Notes: generated by a model not told the origin, from the sequence alone. A DNA stretch of 55,393 bases from Bradyrhizobium centrolobii (GCF_001641635.1 NZ_LUUB01000104.1:2501-57893); one strand, 5' to 3'; shown: positions 20,919 through 30,124, counted from the stretch's first letter. Made by a program: numbers and translations.

Positions 20919-21716
20919 TCACACCGCCCGCCCCTCGCCCACATAGTTCGGGGCGCGGCCGATGAGCTGCTCCTGCTCCCGCCGTCCCGCCTCGACGATG
21001 CGGCCGGTCGCTTCCTCGATCGCGGTTCTGACGCGGCCGACGAATTCGTCCTTCGGCAGGCCGGGCGGCAGCGGGTCGAGGAATTCCACGACCAGCGTTC
21101 CCGGATAGCGCATGAAGTTGCGGCGCGGCCAGAACAGGCCGGAGTTGAGCGCGACGGGAATGCACGGCACGCCGCAGCTCGCATAGATCTGCGCAAAGCC
21201 GCTCTTGTAGGCCGGCGGAGCGCCCGGCGTCGTACGCGTCCCTTCCGGAAAGATCACGAACTGCCGCCCGCCACGCACCGCTTCGCGCGCCCGCCTTGTC
21301 ATGTCGAGCAGCGCGCGCACGCCTTTCTTGCGATCGACCGCGATCATGCCGAGCTTGGTCAGGAATTGACCGAACACGGGAATGAACAGCAGCTCGCGCT
21401 TGAGCACGAAGATCGGCCGGTCAAGGCACTTCAGCAGTCCGAAGGTCTCCCAGAACGACTGGTGCTTGGAGGCGACGACCAGCGGCCCCTGCGGAATCTT
21501 CTCGACGCCGCGAAACTCGACCTTGATGTTGCAGATGACGCGCATCAGGAACAGGCTGCTGTTCACCCACCAGCCACCGACCGTGAACAGGGCTCGCATC
21601 GGCAGCGCGAAGGTCGGCAGCGCGATGATCGCCCAGAAAAAGAACACGAGCCAGAACAGCACGTTGAAGACGAGCGAACGCAGGAAAATCGAGAACATCC
21701 GGCTAAATCCGATCAA
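20919..21716 (-). CDS. plsC: 1-acyl-sn-glycerol-3-phosphate acyltransferase (PlsC-like)
   Basis: It transfers an acyl chain to lysophosphatidic acid in phospholipid synthesis. The 265 residues show a membrane-embedded N-terminus (FNVLFWLVFFFWAIIALP), the catalytic HQSFWET (HX4D-type with E) and FPEGTRTTPG, and CIPVALNSG, the standard acyltransferase motifs. The TTG at 21716 follows AGGG in the end of the preceding gene; an ATG at 21698 is a reasonable alternative. It lies 9 bases after ydcF and is the last member of an ftsE-ftsX-ydcF-plsC series on the minus strand. Confidence 0.92.
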   Translation of the reverse strand: MIGFSRMFSIFLRSLVFNVLFWLVFFFWAIIALPTFALPMRALFTVGGWWVNSSLFLMRVICNIKVEFRGVEKIPQGPLVVASKHQSFWETFGLLKCLDRPIFVLKRELLFIPVFGQFLTKLGMIAVDRKKGVRALLDMTRRAREAVRGGRQFVIFPEGTRTTPGAPPAYKSGFAQIYASCGVPCIPVALNSGLFWPRRNFMRYPGTLVVEFLDPLPPGLPKDEFVGRVRTAIEEATGRIVEAGRREQEQLIGRAPNYVGEGRAV

Positions 21717-21725
21717 TGGACCCTG

Positions 21726-22430
21726 TCAGTTGGCCTGTGCGGTGGCGGGCCGCTTCGACGGCTGGCCCGCAGGCTGCTCCGACACTTCGGGCGAAAGGTC
21801 AATCCCGAAATCCTCGAGCCGCACCCTGAGCTCGGCCGCGATGTACTTGACATATTCCGACAGGAGCAGCCGCAGCGTCGAGGCCGAGGTCCACCACGGC
21901 TCCTCGCGCCATTTGTCGCCGACCACCGCGAACGGGATCAGCGCCGTATCCGGCATCGCATGCGAGAACTCCACCAGCGCGCGCGGCATGTGATAGTTCG
22001 AGGTGACCACGATCAGCGACTTGAAGCCGCGCTCCTGTGCCCAGCGCCGCGCCTCCGCCGCGTTGCCGCGGGTCGAGACCGCGGTCCGGTCGAGATCGAC
22101 GCAGCAACGCATGAAGGACTGGTTTTCAGGCAGCGTCCGGGAGATGTCGCTTGCCGTAGAGGTCGGGTGCACGCCCGAGATCAGGAGCCGCTTGCCGTAG
22201 CCGGCCGCTAGCAGCTCCATCGCATCCGACACCCGCGAGGAGCCGCCGGTCAGGACCACGATGCCGTCGGCCTTGCGATCCGGCGCGATCTCTGCGCCCC
22301 GCAATTGCGACAGGAACGCGACGAAGCCCGCCGCCGCGCCGACGAAGACGAGCGCGATCGTCGACACGACGGTCGCGCGCAGCCAGCCGCGCGGCAAGTT
22401 CGGCGTTCGATCGTCGGTCGGCGCGCTCAT
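21726..22430 (-). CDS. YdcF family (DUF218) envelope protein
   Basis: The 234-residue protein has one N-terminal membrane segment (about 20-40) and a DUF218/YdcF domain with VVLTGGSSRVSDAMEL, RLLISGV, ADISRTLPE and TSNYHMPRA. Relatives include ElyC and SanA, which act in envelope integrity. The domain is expected in the periplasm. It sits 72 bases after ftsX and 9 bases before plsC, all on one strand, suggesting an operon for cell-envelope functions. Confidence 0.88.
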   Translation of the reverse strand: MSAPTDDRTPNLPRGWLRATVVSTIALVFVGAAAGFVAFLSQLRGAEIAPDRKADGIVVLTGGSSRVSDAMELLAAGYGKRLLISGVHPTSTASDISRTLPENQSFMRCCVDLDRTAVSTRGNAAEARRWAQERGFKSLIVVTSNYHMPRALVEFSHAMPDTALIPFAVVGDKWREEPWWTSASTLRLLLSEYVKYIAAELRVRLEDFGIDLSPEVSEQPAGQPSKRPATAQAN

Positions 22431-22502
22431 GCGATGTTCGGTGATCCCTTCCCCGGATGATTTTAAGACGTTTTAAGGCGAAGTGGAGTCCGGTTTGCGG
22501 AC

Positions 22503-23471
22503 CTAATCGACATCGTTCAGCGTCGCGAACAGCGTCTGGCGCGCGGCGACCGCTGTGATCGCGCCGATCAGCAGCGCCTGCACGGCGAGCACGATGTAGC
22601 CGGACGGCCGCAGCGAGAAGGTGCCGAGCAGGGCTGCAAACTGGTCGCCGACCGGCGTGCCTGAGAACCAGCCGGCGATGGACTCGGAGAAGCCGAACAC
22701 CAGCATGGCGACGCCGCCGCCGATCACGCCGCCCTCGAGCCCCAGGCGGAGGAAATGCCGCAGGAAGCGGTTGGCGATGTAGCGGTCGCCGGCGCCGACG
22801 AAATGCAGCACCTCGACGATCGGCCGGTTCGCCGCCATCGCACCGCGGGTCGCGAACGAGACCGAGATGATGGTTGCGACGATCACGAGCGCGAGGATGC
22901 CGAGGCCAGCGAGCACGGTCGCGTTGGTCATCGAGCGCATGCGCTCGATCCAGGCACGGTGATCGTCGACACTCGCGCTTGGGGCCACCTGCGTCACGCG
23001 GGCGCGCAAGCCGGCGAGATCGAGCTGCGTGCCCGGCTGCACGCGGGCGATGATCATGCGCGGCACCGGCAGATCATCCATCGACAGGCCCGTGCCGAGC
23101 CAGGGCTCGAGCAGCTTGCCGGATTCCTCCTTGCTGAACGGCTTGACCTCGACGATGCCCGCTTGCGCGCGCATCGCCTCGATGACCGCCGCAGTGTCGC
23201 GCTCGATGTCGCGTCCGGCCTGCGGGCGGACCTGTATGGTGATTTCGCTCGCCACATCCGATTGCCATTCCGCGGCCGAGGCGCTGACCAGCAGCACCGT
23301 GCCGGTTGCCATCGAGGCGAGGAACGTCATGATGGCGACGACGGCGACGAGCGCACGACCGTGGATCGAGGCGCGCGGCACGATCGGAGACATGTTGCGC
23401 GCTTTGGCCGGCAACGGCGGACGTTCCTGTCCGAGGTCAACCAGCACGCCGCGCTCTTCGGTCCTATTCAT
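22503..23471 (-). CDS. ftsX: Cell division ABC transporter permease FtsX
   Basis: FtsX is the membrane half of FtsEX, which at the septum activates peptidoglycan hydrolases. The 322 residues contain a cytoplasmic N-terminus of about 38 residues, the first membrane span (LVAVVAIMTFLASMATGTVLL), a periplasmic loop of about 100 residues and three C-terminal spans (near 175-200, 230-260, 290-310). Its start overlaps the ftsE stop by 8 bases, which supports translational coupling. The long loop is where hydrolase activators are expected to bind. Confidence 0.93.
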   Translation of the reverse strand: MNRTEERGVLVDLGQERPPLPAKARNMSPIVPRASIHGRALVAVVAIMTFLASMATGTVLLVSASAAEWQSDVASEITIQVRPQAGRDIERDTAAVIEAMRAQAGIVEVKPFSKEESGKLLEPWLGTGLSMDDLPVPRMIIARVQPGTQLDLAGLRARVTQVAPSASVDDHRAWIERMRSMTNATVLAGLGILALVIVATIISVSFATRGAMAANRPIVEVLHFVGAGDRYIANRFLRHFLRLGLEGGVIGGGVAMLVFGFSESIAGWFSGTPVGDQFAALLGTFSLRPSGYIVLAVQALLIGAITAVAARQTLFATLNDVD

Positions 23472-24123
23472 AGACGTGCAGCCGTCCCTGGTGCAGCACC
23501 AGCCGCCGCGCCTCGTACTGGTCCATCAGGCCGATGTCATGGGTCGCGATGATGACGGCGGTGCCGGACTTGTTGAGCTCGATGAAGAGCCGCAGCAGCC
23601 TTCGTCCGAGCGTCGGATCGACGCTGCCGGTCGGCTCGTCCGCAAGCAGGAGCTGCGGCCGCGAGATCACTGCGCGCGCGATCGCCGCGCGCTGCTTCTC
23701 GCCACCGGACAGGATCGGCGGCAACGCGTCCATGCGGTCGCCGAGCCCCACCCAGCGCAGGAGATCGATGACCTCCTTGCGATAGCTCGATTCACTGCGG
23801 CCCATGACACGGAACGGCAACGCCACGTTCTCGTAGGTCGTCATGTGGTCGAGCAGGCGGAAATCCTGGAGCACGATGCCGATGCGCTTGCGCAAGTCGG
23901 CGATCTCGTCCTTGCCGAGCAGCGAGATGTCATGGCCGAACAGGTTGACCAGCCCGCGCGTCGGGCGCAGCGACAGGAACAAAAGGCGCAGCAGCGAGGT
24001 CTTGCCGGCGCCGGACGGGCCGGTGAGGAATTGGAAGGAATGCGCCGGGATCTGGAAGCTCAGGTCGCGCAGGATCTCCGGCCCCAGACCGTAACGCAGT
24101 CCAACATTTTCGAACCGAACCAA
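23464..24123 (-). CDS. ftsE: Cell division ATP-binding protein FtsE
   Basis: The 219-residue ABC ATPase has Walker A GPSGAGKTSLL near 36-46, the signature LSGGEKQRAAIARA and Walker B LLLADEPTGSVD. The short length and the overlap with ftsX identify it as FtsE rather than another ABC ATPase. It is first in the ftsE-ftsX-ydcF-plsC series and divergent from the zinc-ribbon gene, with 179 bases between the starts for promoters in both directions. Confidence 0.96.
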   Translation of the reverse strand: MVRFENVGLRYGLGPEILRDLSFQIPAHSFQFLTGPSGAGKTSLLRLLFLSLRPTRGLVNLFGHDISLLGKDEIADLRKRIGIVLQDFRLLDHMTTYENVALPFRVMGRSESSYRKEVIDLLRWVGLGDRMDALPPILSGGEKQRAAIARAVISRPQLLLADEPTGSVDPTLGRRLLRLFIELNKSGTAVIIATHDIGLMDQYEARRLVLHQGRLHVYE

Positions 24124-24302
24124 GCTCAGCTCCGTTCGAGAGGGGACGCGGCGCGCAGCGCGAAATTCTGCCGCACGCTCGAGAAGGGTTGTGCGGCCGT
24201 TATGGTTTCCGATTCGTTAACGGTCTCCCTGTAGCATCCAAGGTGCCCGGTTTCGCACGACTGGGTCATCGCCAAGACTTGTCCATGCATCAAGGCTCGT
24301 CC

Positions 24303-25184
24303 ATGCACATCGTCTGCCCCCATTGTACGACATCCTACGCCATCAAGCTTGCGAGCCTGGGGGCGAATGGGCGGACGGTACGCTGCTCCCGCTGCAAGGA
24401 AACCTGGGTCGCGCGCCCCGAGGACGCCATCGAGGAAATGCCGGTCCCGGCCATGGCCGCGGCGAACCAGGCCGACGATCAGTCAGACCTCGCCGAACAG
24501 TGGAACTCCTATGCCAGGGACGACGGCGCGGCCGACACGCCGGTGGTCGACAGCCCCTCGATCGCCAGCGACTGGCCGTCCGAGGACGCCAGATCGACCG
24601 AGGACGACTGGTCGGCAGCGCAGTCCACCGAGGACGACAACGGCGGCGCTCAGCACCAGTCCTGGTTCCGCGGCCTGTTCCGCCGGCGCATGGCGCAGGT
24701 GAGCCGCGAGCGCGAGGCTGCGCCCCCGGCGCGGCGAAGATCCTATTTCGGCCTGCCGACCGCCTGCGCCGCCATGGGCGCGCTGGTCGTGGCTCTCGTG
24801 ACCTGGCGCGCCGACATGGTGCGGCTGCTGCCGCAGACGGCGGCGTTCTACAAAATGGTCGGCCTCGGGGTGAACCTGCGAGGGCTGGCCTTCAGGGACA
24901 TCAAGCTCTCCAGCGAGACCGTGGACGGCAAGCAGGTCCTGGTGATCGAGGGCGTGATCGTCGGTGAAGGCAAGAAGCCGCTGGAGATCCCGCGGCTGCG
25001 CTTCGCGGTGCGCGACGCGCAAGGTGCGGAGATCTATGCCTGGAATACGGTGCTGGAGCAGACGGTGCTGCGGCCGGGCGAGCGCGCCTTCTTCAAGTCG
25101 CGCCTGGCCTCGCCGCCGCCGGAGGGCCGCAATATCGATGTTCGTTTCTTCAACCGGCGCGACGTCACCGGCGGCAGCGTATAA
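24303..25184 (+). CDS. Zinc-ribbon (MJ0042-type) membrane protein
   Basis: The N-terminus is an MJ0042 zinc ribbon with two CxxC pairs (CPHC near residue 5 and CSRC near 28). An acidic, low-complexity linker follows (about 45-120, many D/E/S), then one membrane segment (about 150-170, PTACAAMGALVVALVTW) and a C-terminal domain of about 100 residues that reads as extracytoplasmic beta structure (VLVIEGVIVGEGKKPLEIPR). The ATG at 24303 starts directly at the ribbon; the ATG at 24285 is an alternative. The layout suggests a membrane regulator, but its target is unknown. The response regulator gene follows 36 bases later. Confidence 0.85.
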   Translation: MHIVCPHCTTSYAIKLASLGANGRTVRCSRCKETWVARPEDAIEEMPVPAMAAANQADDQSDLAEQWNSYARDDGAADTPVVDSPSIASDWPSEDARSTEDDWSAAQSTEDDNGGAQHQSWFRGLFRRRMAQVSREREAAPPARRRSYFGLPTACAAMGALVVALVTWRADMVRLLPQTAAFYKMVGLGVNLRGLAFRDIKLSSETVDGKQVLVIEGVIVGEGKKPLEIPRLRFAVRDAQGAEIYAWNTVLEQTVLRPGERAFFKSRLASPPPEGRNIDVRFFNRRDVTGGSV

Positions 25185-25220
25185 TCGGCATCGCCGGGTC
25201 CCGCGCGGGAGGTTGGTCCC

Positions 25221-25595
25221 ATGCCAAAAGTCTTGATCGCCGACGACGAGGATTCCATGCGCACGCTGGTCGCGCGCGCAATCGCCATGGACGGTCACCA
25301 GATCGTCACCGCGCAGGACGGCGCCGAGGCGCTGGAGATCCTGATCCGCGAAGATGGCGCGTTCGACCTGCTGCTCACCGACATCCAGATGCCGGTGATG
25401 GACGGCATCGCGCTCGCGCTCTCCGCCGCGCGCGACTTTCCCGACCTGACCATCCTGCTGATGACCGGATTTGCCGACCAGCGCGAACGCGCATCGAACC
25501 TGAATGCGCTGGTGCATGACGTCGTCACCAAGCCGTTCTCGGTCGCCGACATCCGCACCGCGGTCGCGGATGCGCTGGCGGCGAAGAAGGGATAG
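25221..25595 (+). CDS. Single-domain response regulator (CpdR-like)
   Basis: It is a stand-alone receiver domain of 124 residues: acidic pocket DDED near residue 8, phospho-acceptor Asp in LLLTDIQMP near 54, switch Thr/Ser in LLMTGFAD and Lys in VTKPFS. There is no output domain. Sequence and genome position recall CpdR, which in Alphaproteobacteria ties the ClpXP protease to cell-cycle phosphorelay; the short C-terminus fits. That identity is an inference. GAGG-type ribosome binding site precedes the ATG. Confidence 0.88.
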   Translation: MPKVLIADDEDSMRTLVARAIAMDGHQIVTAQDGAEALEILIREDGAFDLLLTDIQMPVMDGIALALSAARDFPDLTILLMTGFADQRERASNLNALVHDVVTKPFSVADIRTAVADALAAKKG

Positions 25596-25613
25596 CGAGC
25601 GTCATACTCCCGG

Positions 25614-25738
25614 TGTCGTCCCGGCGAAGGCCGGGGACCCATAACCACAGGAAGTAGTTTGGCGAAGACTCGTGGTTACCACCTGCACGCCACAACCTCT
25701 CCCTGGGGGTATGGGTCCCGGCCTTCGCCGGGACGACA
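25614..25738. repeat. Intergenic palindromic repeat (GTCGTCCCGGCGAAGGCCGG family, copy 1)
   Basis: Outer arms TGTCGTCCCGGCGAAGGCC and GGCCTTCGCCGGGACGACA pair almost perfectly; inner pairs include GGGACCCATA/TATGGGTCCC and CGTGGTTACC/ATAACCACA-like segments. It lies between the response regulator and the convergent DUF4175 gene and may act as a two-way terminator. Other copies: 28986-29124, 30125-30247 and 46790-46914. Confidence 0.9.
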
Positions 25739-25786
25739 TCAAGGACGCGTTGCGCGGAGTGGCTTGGCTGTCGGCGGTTGGTCGCC

Positions 25787-28393
25787 TCAGAAATCCTTCA
25801 GCAGCCGCTCGAGATAATCGAGCTCGATCTGCGGGCGCGAGGGGTCGCCGAGGCGGCGGCGGAGCTCTTCGAGGATGCGGCGGACGCGCTGAACGTCGAT
25901 CTCACCGGGAATCTTCACGGTGTAGTCGTCGCCCAGTTCACGGCCGTGAAGCGGACGGCCGAGCGGATCGGTCTGGTTGCCACCGGCCTGGCGGCCGGCG
26001 CGATTGCCGGGACCATCGCCCTGGCCGTCGCCATCGCCCTGCTGCATAGCCTCGGCCATCTTCTGTGCACCCTTGCGCAGCGCGTCCAGCGCCTTGCCCT
26101 GGGAGTCTACGGCACCGTCGGCATTGCCCTCGCCGAGCTTCGAACCGGCATCGCCCATGGCGCTGTCGGCGGAATCCAGCCCGCCATCGTCGTCACCCTG
26201 GTCGGCGTCCTGATCGCCCTGGCCCGGCTGCCCCTGGCCCTGCTGACCTTGCTCGCCGCGCTGGCCTTTCTGTCCCTTCTGGCCGTTCTGCGCGAGGCCG
26301 CGCTTGGCAAGCTCGTCCTGCAGCTTCTTCAACCGGTCGCGCAGCGCCTGCTGGTCCTGCTGGAGGTCCGACATCGACTGGTCGCCCTGCTGCTTGCCGC
26401 GCATGCGGTCGCGTCGGGAGTCCTGGCCTTGCTTGAAGGTCCTGTCGCGCAATTGCTGCTGCTTGCGGATCATGTCGCCGAGCTCGTTGAGCGCCTGCTC
26501 CATGTCGCTGTCGCCGGACTGCCCCGGCTGCGCCATCTGGAGGCCCTCCAGCATCTGCTGAAGCTGGTCGAGCAACTGCTTGGCCGCGTCCTTGTCGCCG
26601 GAGCGCGACAGGCGCTCCATGCGGTCGATCATGTTGTTGAGGTCCTGCTGGCGCAGGATCTTCGTATTGGGGTCGAGCGGCCGGGCAAGCTGCTGCGGAT
26701 TGTTGCGGGACTGCTCGGCGAGCTGGCGCATGAAATTCTCGAGCGCCTGGCGCAGATCCTGCGCGAGCTTCTTGATCTCCTCGTCGCTCGCGCCGCGCTC
26801 CAGGGCCTGCTTCAGCGCGTCCTGCGCCGCGCGCAGCGCCTTGTCGACATCGGTGATGTTGCCGTCCTCGATCGTCACCGCGAGCGCCCACAAGCTCGCC
26901 ACGACCTCGCGCAGCGCATCGTCGGTGCGCGCCGCCTCGAGTTGCCGCGACACGCTGTAGAGCCCGAGATACTGCCCGGTCTCCGGCGTGAACAATTCGG
27001 GCGCGATCATCAGCGCATCCAGCGCGGCATAGACGTCGGCATTCTTGTTGGCATCAAGCGCGAGGATACGTCGCTGCTCGATCAACGCGCGCGCAAGCGG
27101 CTTGGTGAAGAGCCGCTCCGGCAGGCGCATGTTGAACGGCTCGCTTTTCGCCTCGTTGCCGCCCTCGTCTTTGGCGGTCAGCGTCAGCGTGACGTCGGCG
27201 CCGGCATAGGGGTCTTCGCTGAGGTCCTTTACTGTCTGGCCGACGCCGTTGCGTGTACGTGCATTCGGCAGCACAAGAGCGAATTGCGGCGGCTGGAACA
27301 GCGGCCGCGCGGGCTTGGCATCGGCGTCCTTCGTACCGCCCTTGACGTCGGCGGGACGTGCAGCGAACTGCGCCTCGGCGCCGGTGACGCCGTAATCGTC
27401 CTCGATCTTGTAGGCGAGCTGCAGTGCGCCGCGCGCCTGGCGCTCCGGATCCTTGGCGAGCGCAATCGTCGGCGGACGATCCGGCGTCGCGGCGAAGGTC
27501 CACTGCGGCTGTCCGGACGGCGCGCGGACATGCGCGGTGCCGTCGCCGGTGATGGTGAAGTGCTTCTCGTTGGTACCCTTGGGTGCTGCCTCGGTGGACG
27601 CAGCCTCCTTGAGACCGCCGGAGACGACGACATCCAGGCTGCCGCCGGAGGGGCGCACGATCAGCGTGGAGCCGGCAGGCACGGCGAGCGGCCCGCTCGC
27701 CGGCAGCGCGGCGGCTTCCTTGTTGGCGGCCGACAGGATCATCGGCGGCTTCGCGGTGTAGACCGGCGGGGTGACCCAGGCATCGACGCGGATATTGGTC
27801 GGCGCCAGCACGCCGTTCCAGTCGAAGGCGGCACCTAACCGCAGCGCGCGCTCGTCGCCGGCGGCAAAGAAAGTTGCGACCAGCATCACCATCACCAGCG
27901 CACGCAGCGCCCAGGGGTCGTGGATGGCAAGGCGCGGATGCGGCAAACCGGCGTGGATGCGTTTGAGCGAGGCCAGCGTGCGCTCGCGCTGGGCCTGCCA
28001 CAGCGCCTGCGCGACCGGATCCTGCGAAGTCAGCGTATCCGTGAGCGTGGTGGCGGGACGGTGACGGATACCCGAACCGCGGTCGAGGCGGCCCAGTGCT
28101 TGCTCACGGGTCGGCCAGCGGAAGCGAACCAGCGGGAACAGGGCGGCAGCGGCAAGGCCTGCGAAGACAGCAAGACCAATCGCGCGGGCGACGGACGGCA
28201 GCGCCAACCAGAGACCGGCCCAGGACACCACCAGGAACAGCCCAGCAACAGTCAGCAGCCGCGCCAGATGTGGCCAGGCGCGCTCCCATGCGATGGCATA
28301 TGTAGCCCGTTGCAGGGCCTGCGTCAGCTTCAGCCGCGACAGAGCGTCGCCATCGCGGATCTGGTCTGACGGGTCGGGGGTGACGCCGTTCAA
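25787..28393 (-). CDS. TIGR02302/DUF4175 family large membrane protein
   Basis: The 868-residue protein has two membrane segments near the N-terminus (about 46-66 and 70-90) and a third near 185, then a long extracytoplasmic region. It matches the alphaproteobacterial TIGR02302 family of unknown function. The last third is strikingly rich in Gln, Asp and Gly: helical, charged repeats (QQLRDRTFKQGQDSRRDR) are followed by a collagen-like Gly-X-X segment (GQKGQKGQRGEQGQQGQGQP). A TTG start preceded by GGAGAG is used. In related genomes it follows lysA; here two genes and several repeats separate them. An envelope role is likely, but the mechanism is unknown. Confidence 0.88.
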   Translation of the reverse strand: MNGVTPDPSDQIRDGDALSRLKLTQALQRATYAIAWERAWPHLARLLTVAGLFLVVSWAGLWLALPSVARAIGLAVFAGLAAAALFPLVRFRWPTREQALGRLDRGSGIRHRPATTLTDTLTSQDPVAQALWQAQRERTLASLKRIHAGLPHPRLAIHDPWALRALVMVMLVATFFAAGDERALRLGAAFDWNGVLAPTNIRVDAWVTPPVYTAKPPMILSAANKEAAALPASGPLAVPAGSTLIVRPSGGSLDVVVSGGLKEAASTEAAPKGTNEKHFTITGDGTAHVRAPSGQPQWTFAATPDRPPTIALAKDPERQARGALQLAYKIEDDYGVTGAEAQFAARPADVKGGTKDADAKPARPLFQPPQFALVLPNARTRNGVGQTVKDLSEDPYAGADVTLTLTAKDEGGNEAKSEPFNMRLPERLFTKPLARALIEQRRILALDANKNADVYAALDALMIAPELFTPETGQYLGLYSVSRQLEAARTDDALREVVASLWALAVTIEDGNITDVDKALRAAQDALKQALERGASDEEIKKLAQDLRQALENFMRQLAEQSRNNPQQLARPLDPNTKILRQQDLNNMIDRMERLSRSGDKDAAKQLLDQLQQMLEGLQMAQPGQSGDSDMEQALNELGDMIRKQQQLRDRTFKQGQDSRRDRMRGKQQGDQSMSDLQQDQQALRDRLKKLQDELAKRGLAQNGQKGQKGQRGEQGQQGQGQPGQGDQDADQGDDDGGLDSADSAMGDAGSKLGEGNADGAVDSQGKALDALRKGAQKMAEAMQQGDGDGQGDGPGNRAGRQAGGNQTDPLGRPLHGRELGDDYTVKIPGEIDVQRVRRILEELRRRLGDPSRPQIELDYLERLLKDF

Positions 28394-28561
28394 TCAACTC
28401 TCCAGGTTGCCCGGTGAGAGAAGCCTATCACAACGGCAGCACTGAGGCATCCGTTCCTGTACGGGACACATCCCTTTTCCCGCATAACACGAGGACGTGA
28501 CTGGCCCGGCGCAACCCCGTAATTTCCGCGGCGCCAATCCAAGGGACGAGAAGGAAATGCC

Positions 28562-28945
28562 ATGGACAAGAAGATGCACGACAAGGGCCTGGAAGTTCGC
28601 AAAGCGGTGCTCGGCGAGGCCTATGTCAACAGCGCCCTGAAGAACGTCGACGATTTCAACCGTCCGTTCCAGGAGATGCTCAACGAATATTGCTGGGGCA
28701 CGGTGTGGGGCCGCGAGGAACTGCCGCGCAAAACCCGCAGCATGCTCAACATCGCGATGATTGCGATCCTCAACCGCCAGCACGAATTTCGTGCGCATCT
28801 GAAGGGCGCGCTCACCAACGGAGTCACCCGCGACGAGATCCGCGAGATCCTGATGCAGGTCGCGATCTATGGCGGCATGCCGGCCGCGGTCGACAGTTTC
28901 AGGATTGCGCGTGAGGTGTTCGCGGAGATCGACGGCAAGGCGTGA
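28562..28945 (+). CDS. Carboxymuconolactone decarboxylase family protein
   Basis: The 127-residue AhpD/CMD-fold protein has the layout of 4-carboxymuconolactone decarboxylase (PcaC): EMLNEYCWGTVWGRE early, then RKTRSMLNIAMIAILNR, EFRAHLKGALTNGVTRDEI and LMQVAIYGGMPAA. PcaC acts in the protocatechuate branch of the beta-ketoadipate pathway. No other pca genes are nearby, and there is no CxxC pair of AhpD peroxidases, so it may act on a different substrate. The next gene in the same direction is a hydroxyisobutyrate-dehydrogenase-like enzyme. Confidence 0.87.
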   Translation: MDKKMHDKGLEVRKAVLGEAYVNSALKNVDDFNRPFQEMLNEYCWGTVWGREELPRKTRSMLNIAMIAILNRQHEFRAHLKGALTNGVTRDEIREILMQVAIYGGMPAAVDSFRIAREVFAEIDGKA

Positions 28946-28985
28946 GGCGGCGTCGACGTTAGGGACGCGATACACCTCCCTCGAC

Positions 28986-29124
28986 GTCGTCCCGGACAAG
29001 CGTCGCGAAGCGGAGCGCAGGGACCCATAACCACAGGAAGATGTGGTTACGGGGACTCGGAGTTACCGCCCCCGCACGACGACTTCTCCCTGGGGTTATC
29101 GGTCCCGGCCTTCGCCGGGACGAC
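28986..29124. repeat. Intergenic palindromic repeat (GTCGTCCCGG family, copy 2)
   Basis: The left arm GTCGTCCCGGACAAGCG is diverged from the family; the right arm GGCCTTCGCCGGGACGAC is canonical. The core ACCCATAACCACAGGAAG is shared with the other copies. It lies between two genes of the same direction, so any termination effect would separate them. Confidence 0.85.
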
Positions 29125-29194
29125 GGCGGAAGATGCGGCACGCGCCTCCGCTCCGATCAACGAACAACATAAGAACAACATAAAAGGAAACACC

Positions 29195-30103
29195 ATGGAC
29201 ATCGGATTCATCGGCCTCGGAAACATGGGTTTCCCAATGGCGCGGCGGCTGATCGAGGCGGGGCATCGGCTCGTCGCGTTCGACACGCGCAAGGAGGTCG
29301 TCGACAAGCTCGTCGCGCGCGGCGCGACGGCGGCGACGTCGCCGAAGAACGTTGCCGATCAGGTCGAGACCGTGATGGCGAGCCTGCCCTCGCTGCAGGC
29401 TTCGCTCGCGGTCGCCACCGGCGCGAACGGCGTGATCGAGGGCGAGCGCGTCAAGCGCTTCGTTGATCTCTCGACCGTCGGCTCGCAGATGGCGACGAAT
29501 ATCCATGGCCTGCTCGCGGGGCGTAACATCGTGCAGATCGACAGCCCCGTCTCCGGCGGTGTCGCCGGCGCGGAGAAGGGCACGCTGGCGGTGATGGTGT
29601 CCGGACCGAAGGCGGAGTTCGAGATGATCAAGGCCGCGCTCGACGTGATCGGGAAGGTGTTCTTCATCGGCGAGAAGCCGGGCGCCGCGCAGACCATGAA
29701 GCTCGCCAACAATTTCCTGTCGGCAACCGCGATCGTGGCCACATCGGAAGCGGTGGTGATGGGCGTGAAGGCCGGGCTCGATCCCGCCGTGATGATCGAC
29801 GTGATCAATGCCGCCTCCGGTATGAACACCGCGAGCCGCGACAAGTTTCCGCGCTCGGTGCTGCCGCGCACCTTCGACTTCGGCTTCGCCACGGGCTTGA
29901 TGGTGAAGGATGTGCGGCTGGCGCTCGAGGAGATGAAGCAGCTCGGCCTGTCGATGGAAGTGGCCGACGCGGTCGGACGCCTGTGGGAGACCGTGATCAG
30001 CGCCGAAGGCGCCGACTCCGACTTCACCGCGGCGATCAAGCCGATCGAGAAGAAGGCGGGAGTTGTGGTTGGCGGGAAGACGGGCGGCTTGGCGGGGAAG
30101 TAG
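29195..30103 (+). CDS. NAD(P)-dependent beta-hydroxyacid dehydrogenase (3-hydroxyisobutyrate dehydrogenase family)
   Basis: The 302-residue enzyme has the Rossmann start IGFIGLGNMGFPMARRL, the substrate motif SPVSGGVAGAEKGTL near 115-130, and the catalytic lysine in KLANNFLSA. The family reversibly oxidises 3-hydroxyisobutyrate, tartronate semialdehyde, 6-phosphogluconate-like acids or imines; the specific substrate is not evident. AAGGAAA precedes the ATG. It is bracketed by palindromic repeats on both sides and, with the CMD-family gene, interrupts the usual lysA-DUF4175 neighbourhood. Confidence 0.9.
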   Translation: MDIGFIGLGNMGFPMARRLIEAGHRLVAFDTRKEVVDKLVARGATAATSPKNVADQVETVMASLPSLQASLAVATGANGVIEGERVKRFVDLSTVGSQMATNIHGLLAGRNIVQIDSPVSGGVAGAEKGTLAVMVSGPKAEFEMIKAALDVIGKVFFIGEKPGAAQTMKLANNFLSATAIVATSEAVVMGVKAGLDPAVMIDVINAASGMNTASRDKFPRSVLPRTFDFGFATGLMVKDVRLALEEMKQLGLSMEVADAVGRLWETVISAEGADSDFTAAIKPIEKKAGVVVGGKTGGLAGK

Positions 30104-30124
30104 TCGTCTCGCCACTTCCTCTGT

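Noticed and set aside
25778..27838. 686-codon plus-strand open frame over the DUF4175 gene
   Set aside because: The Leu/Ala/Arg-rich translation mirrors the Gln/Asp/Lys-rich repeats of the real gene. It has no start signal and no family features.
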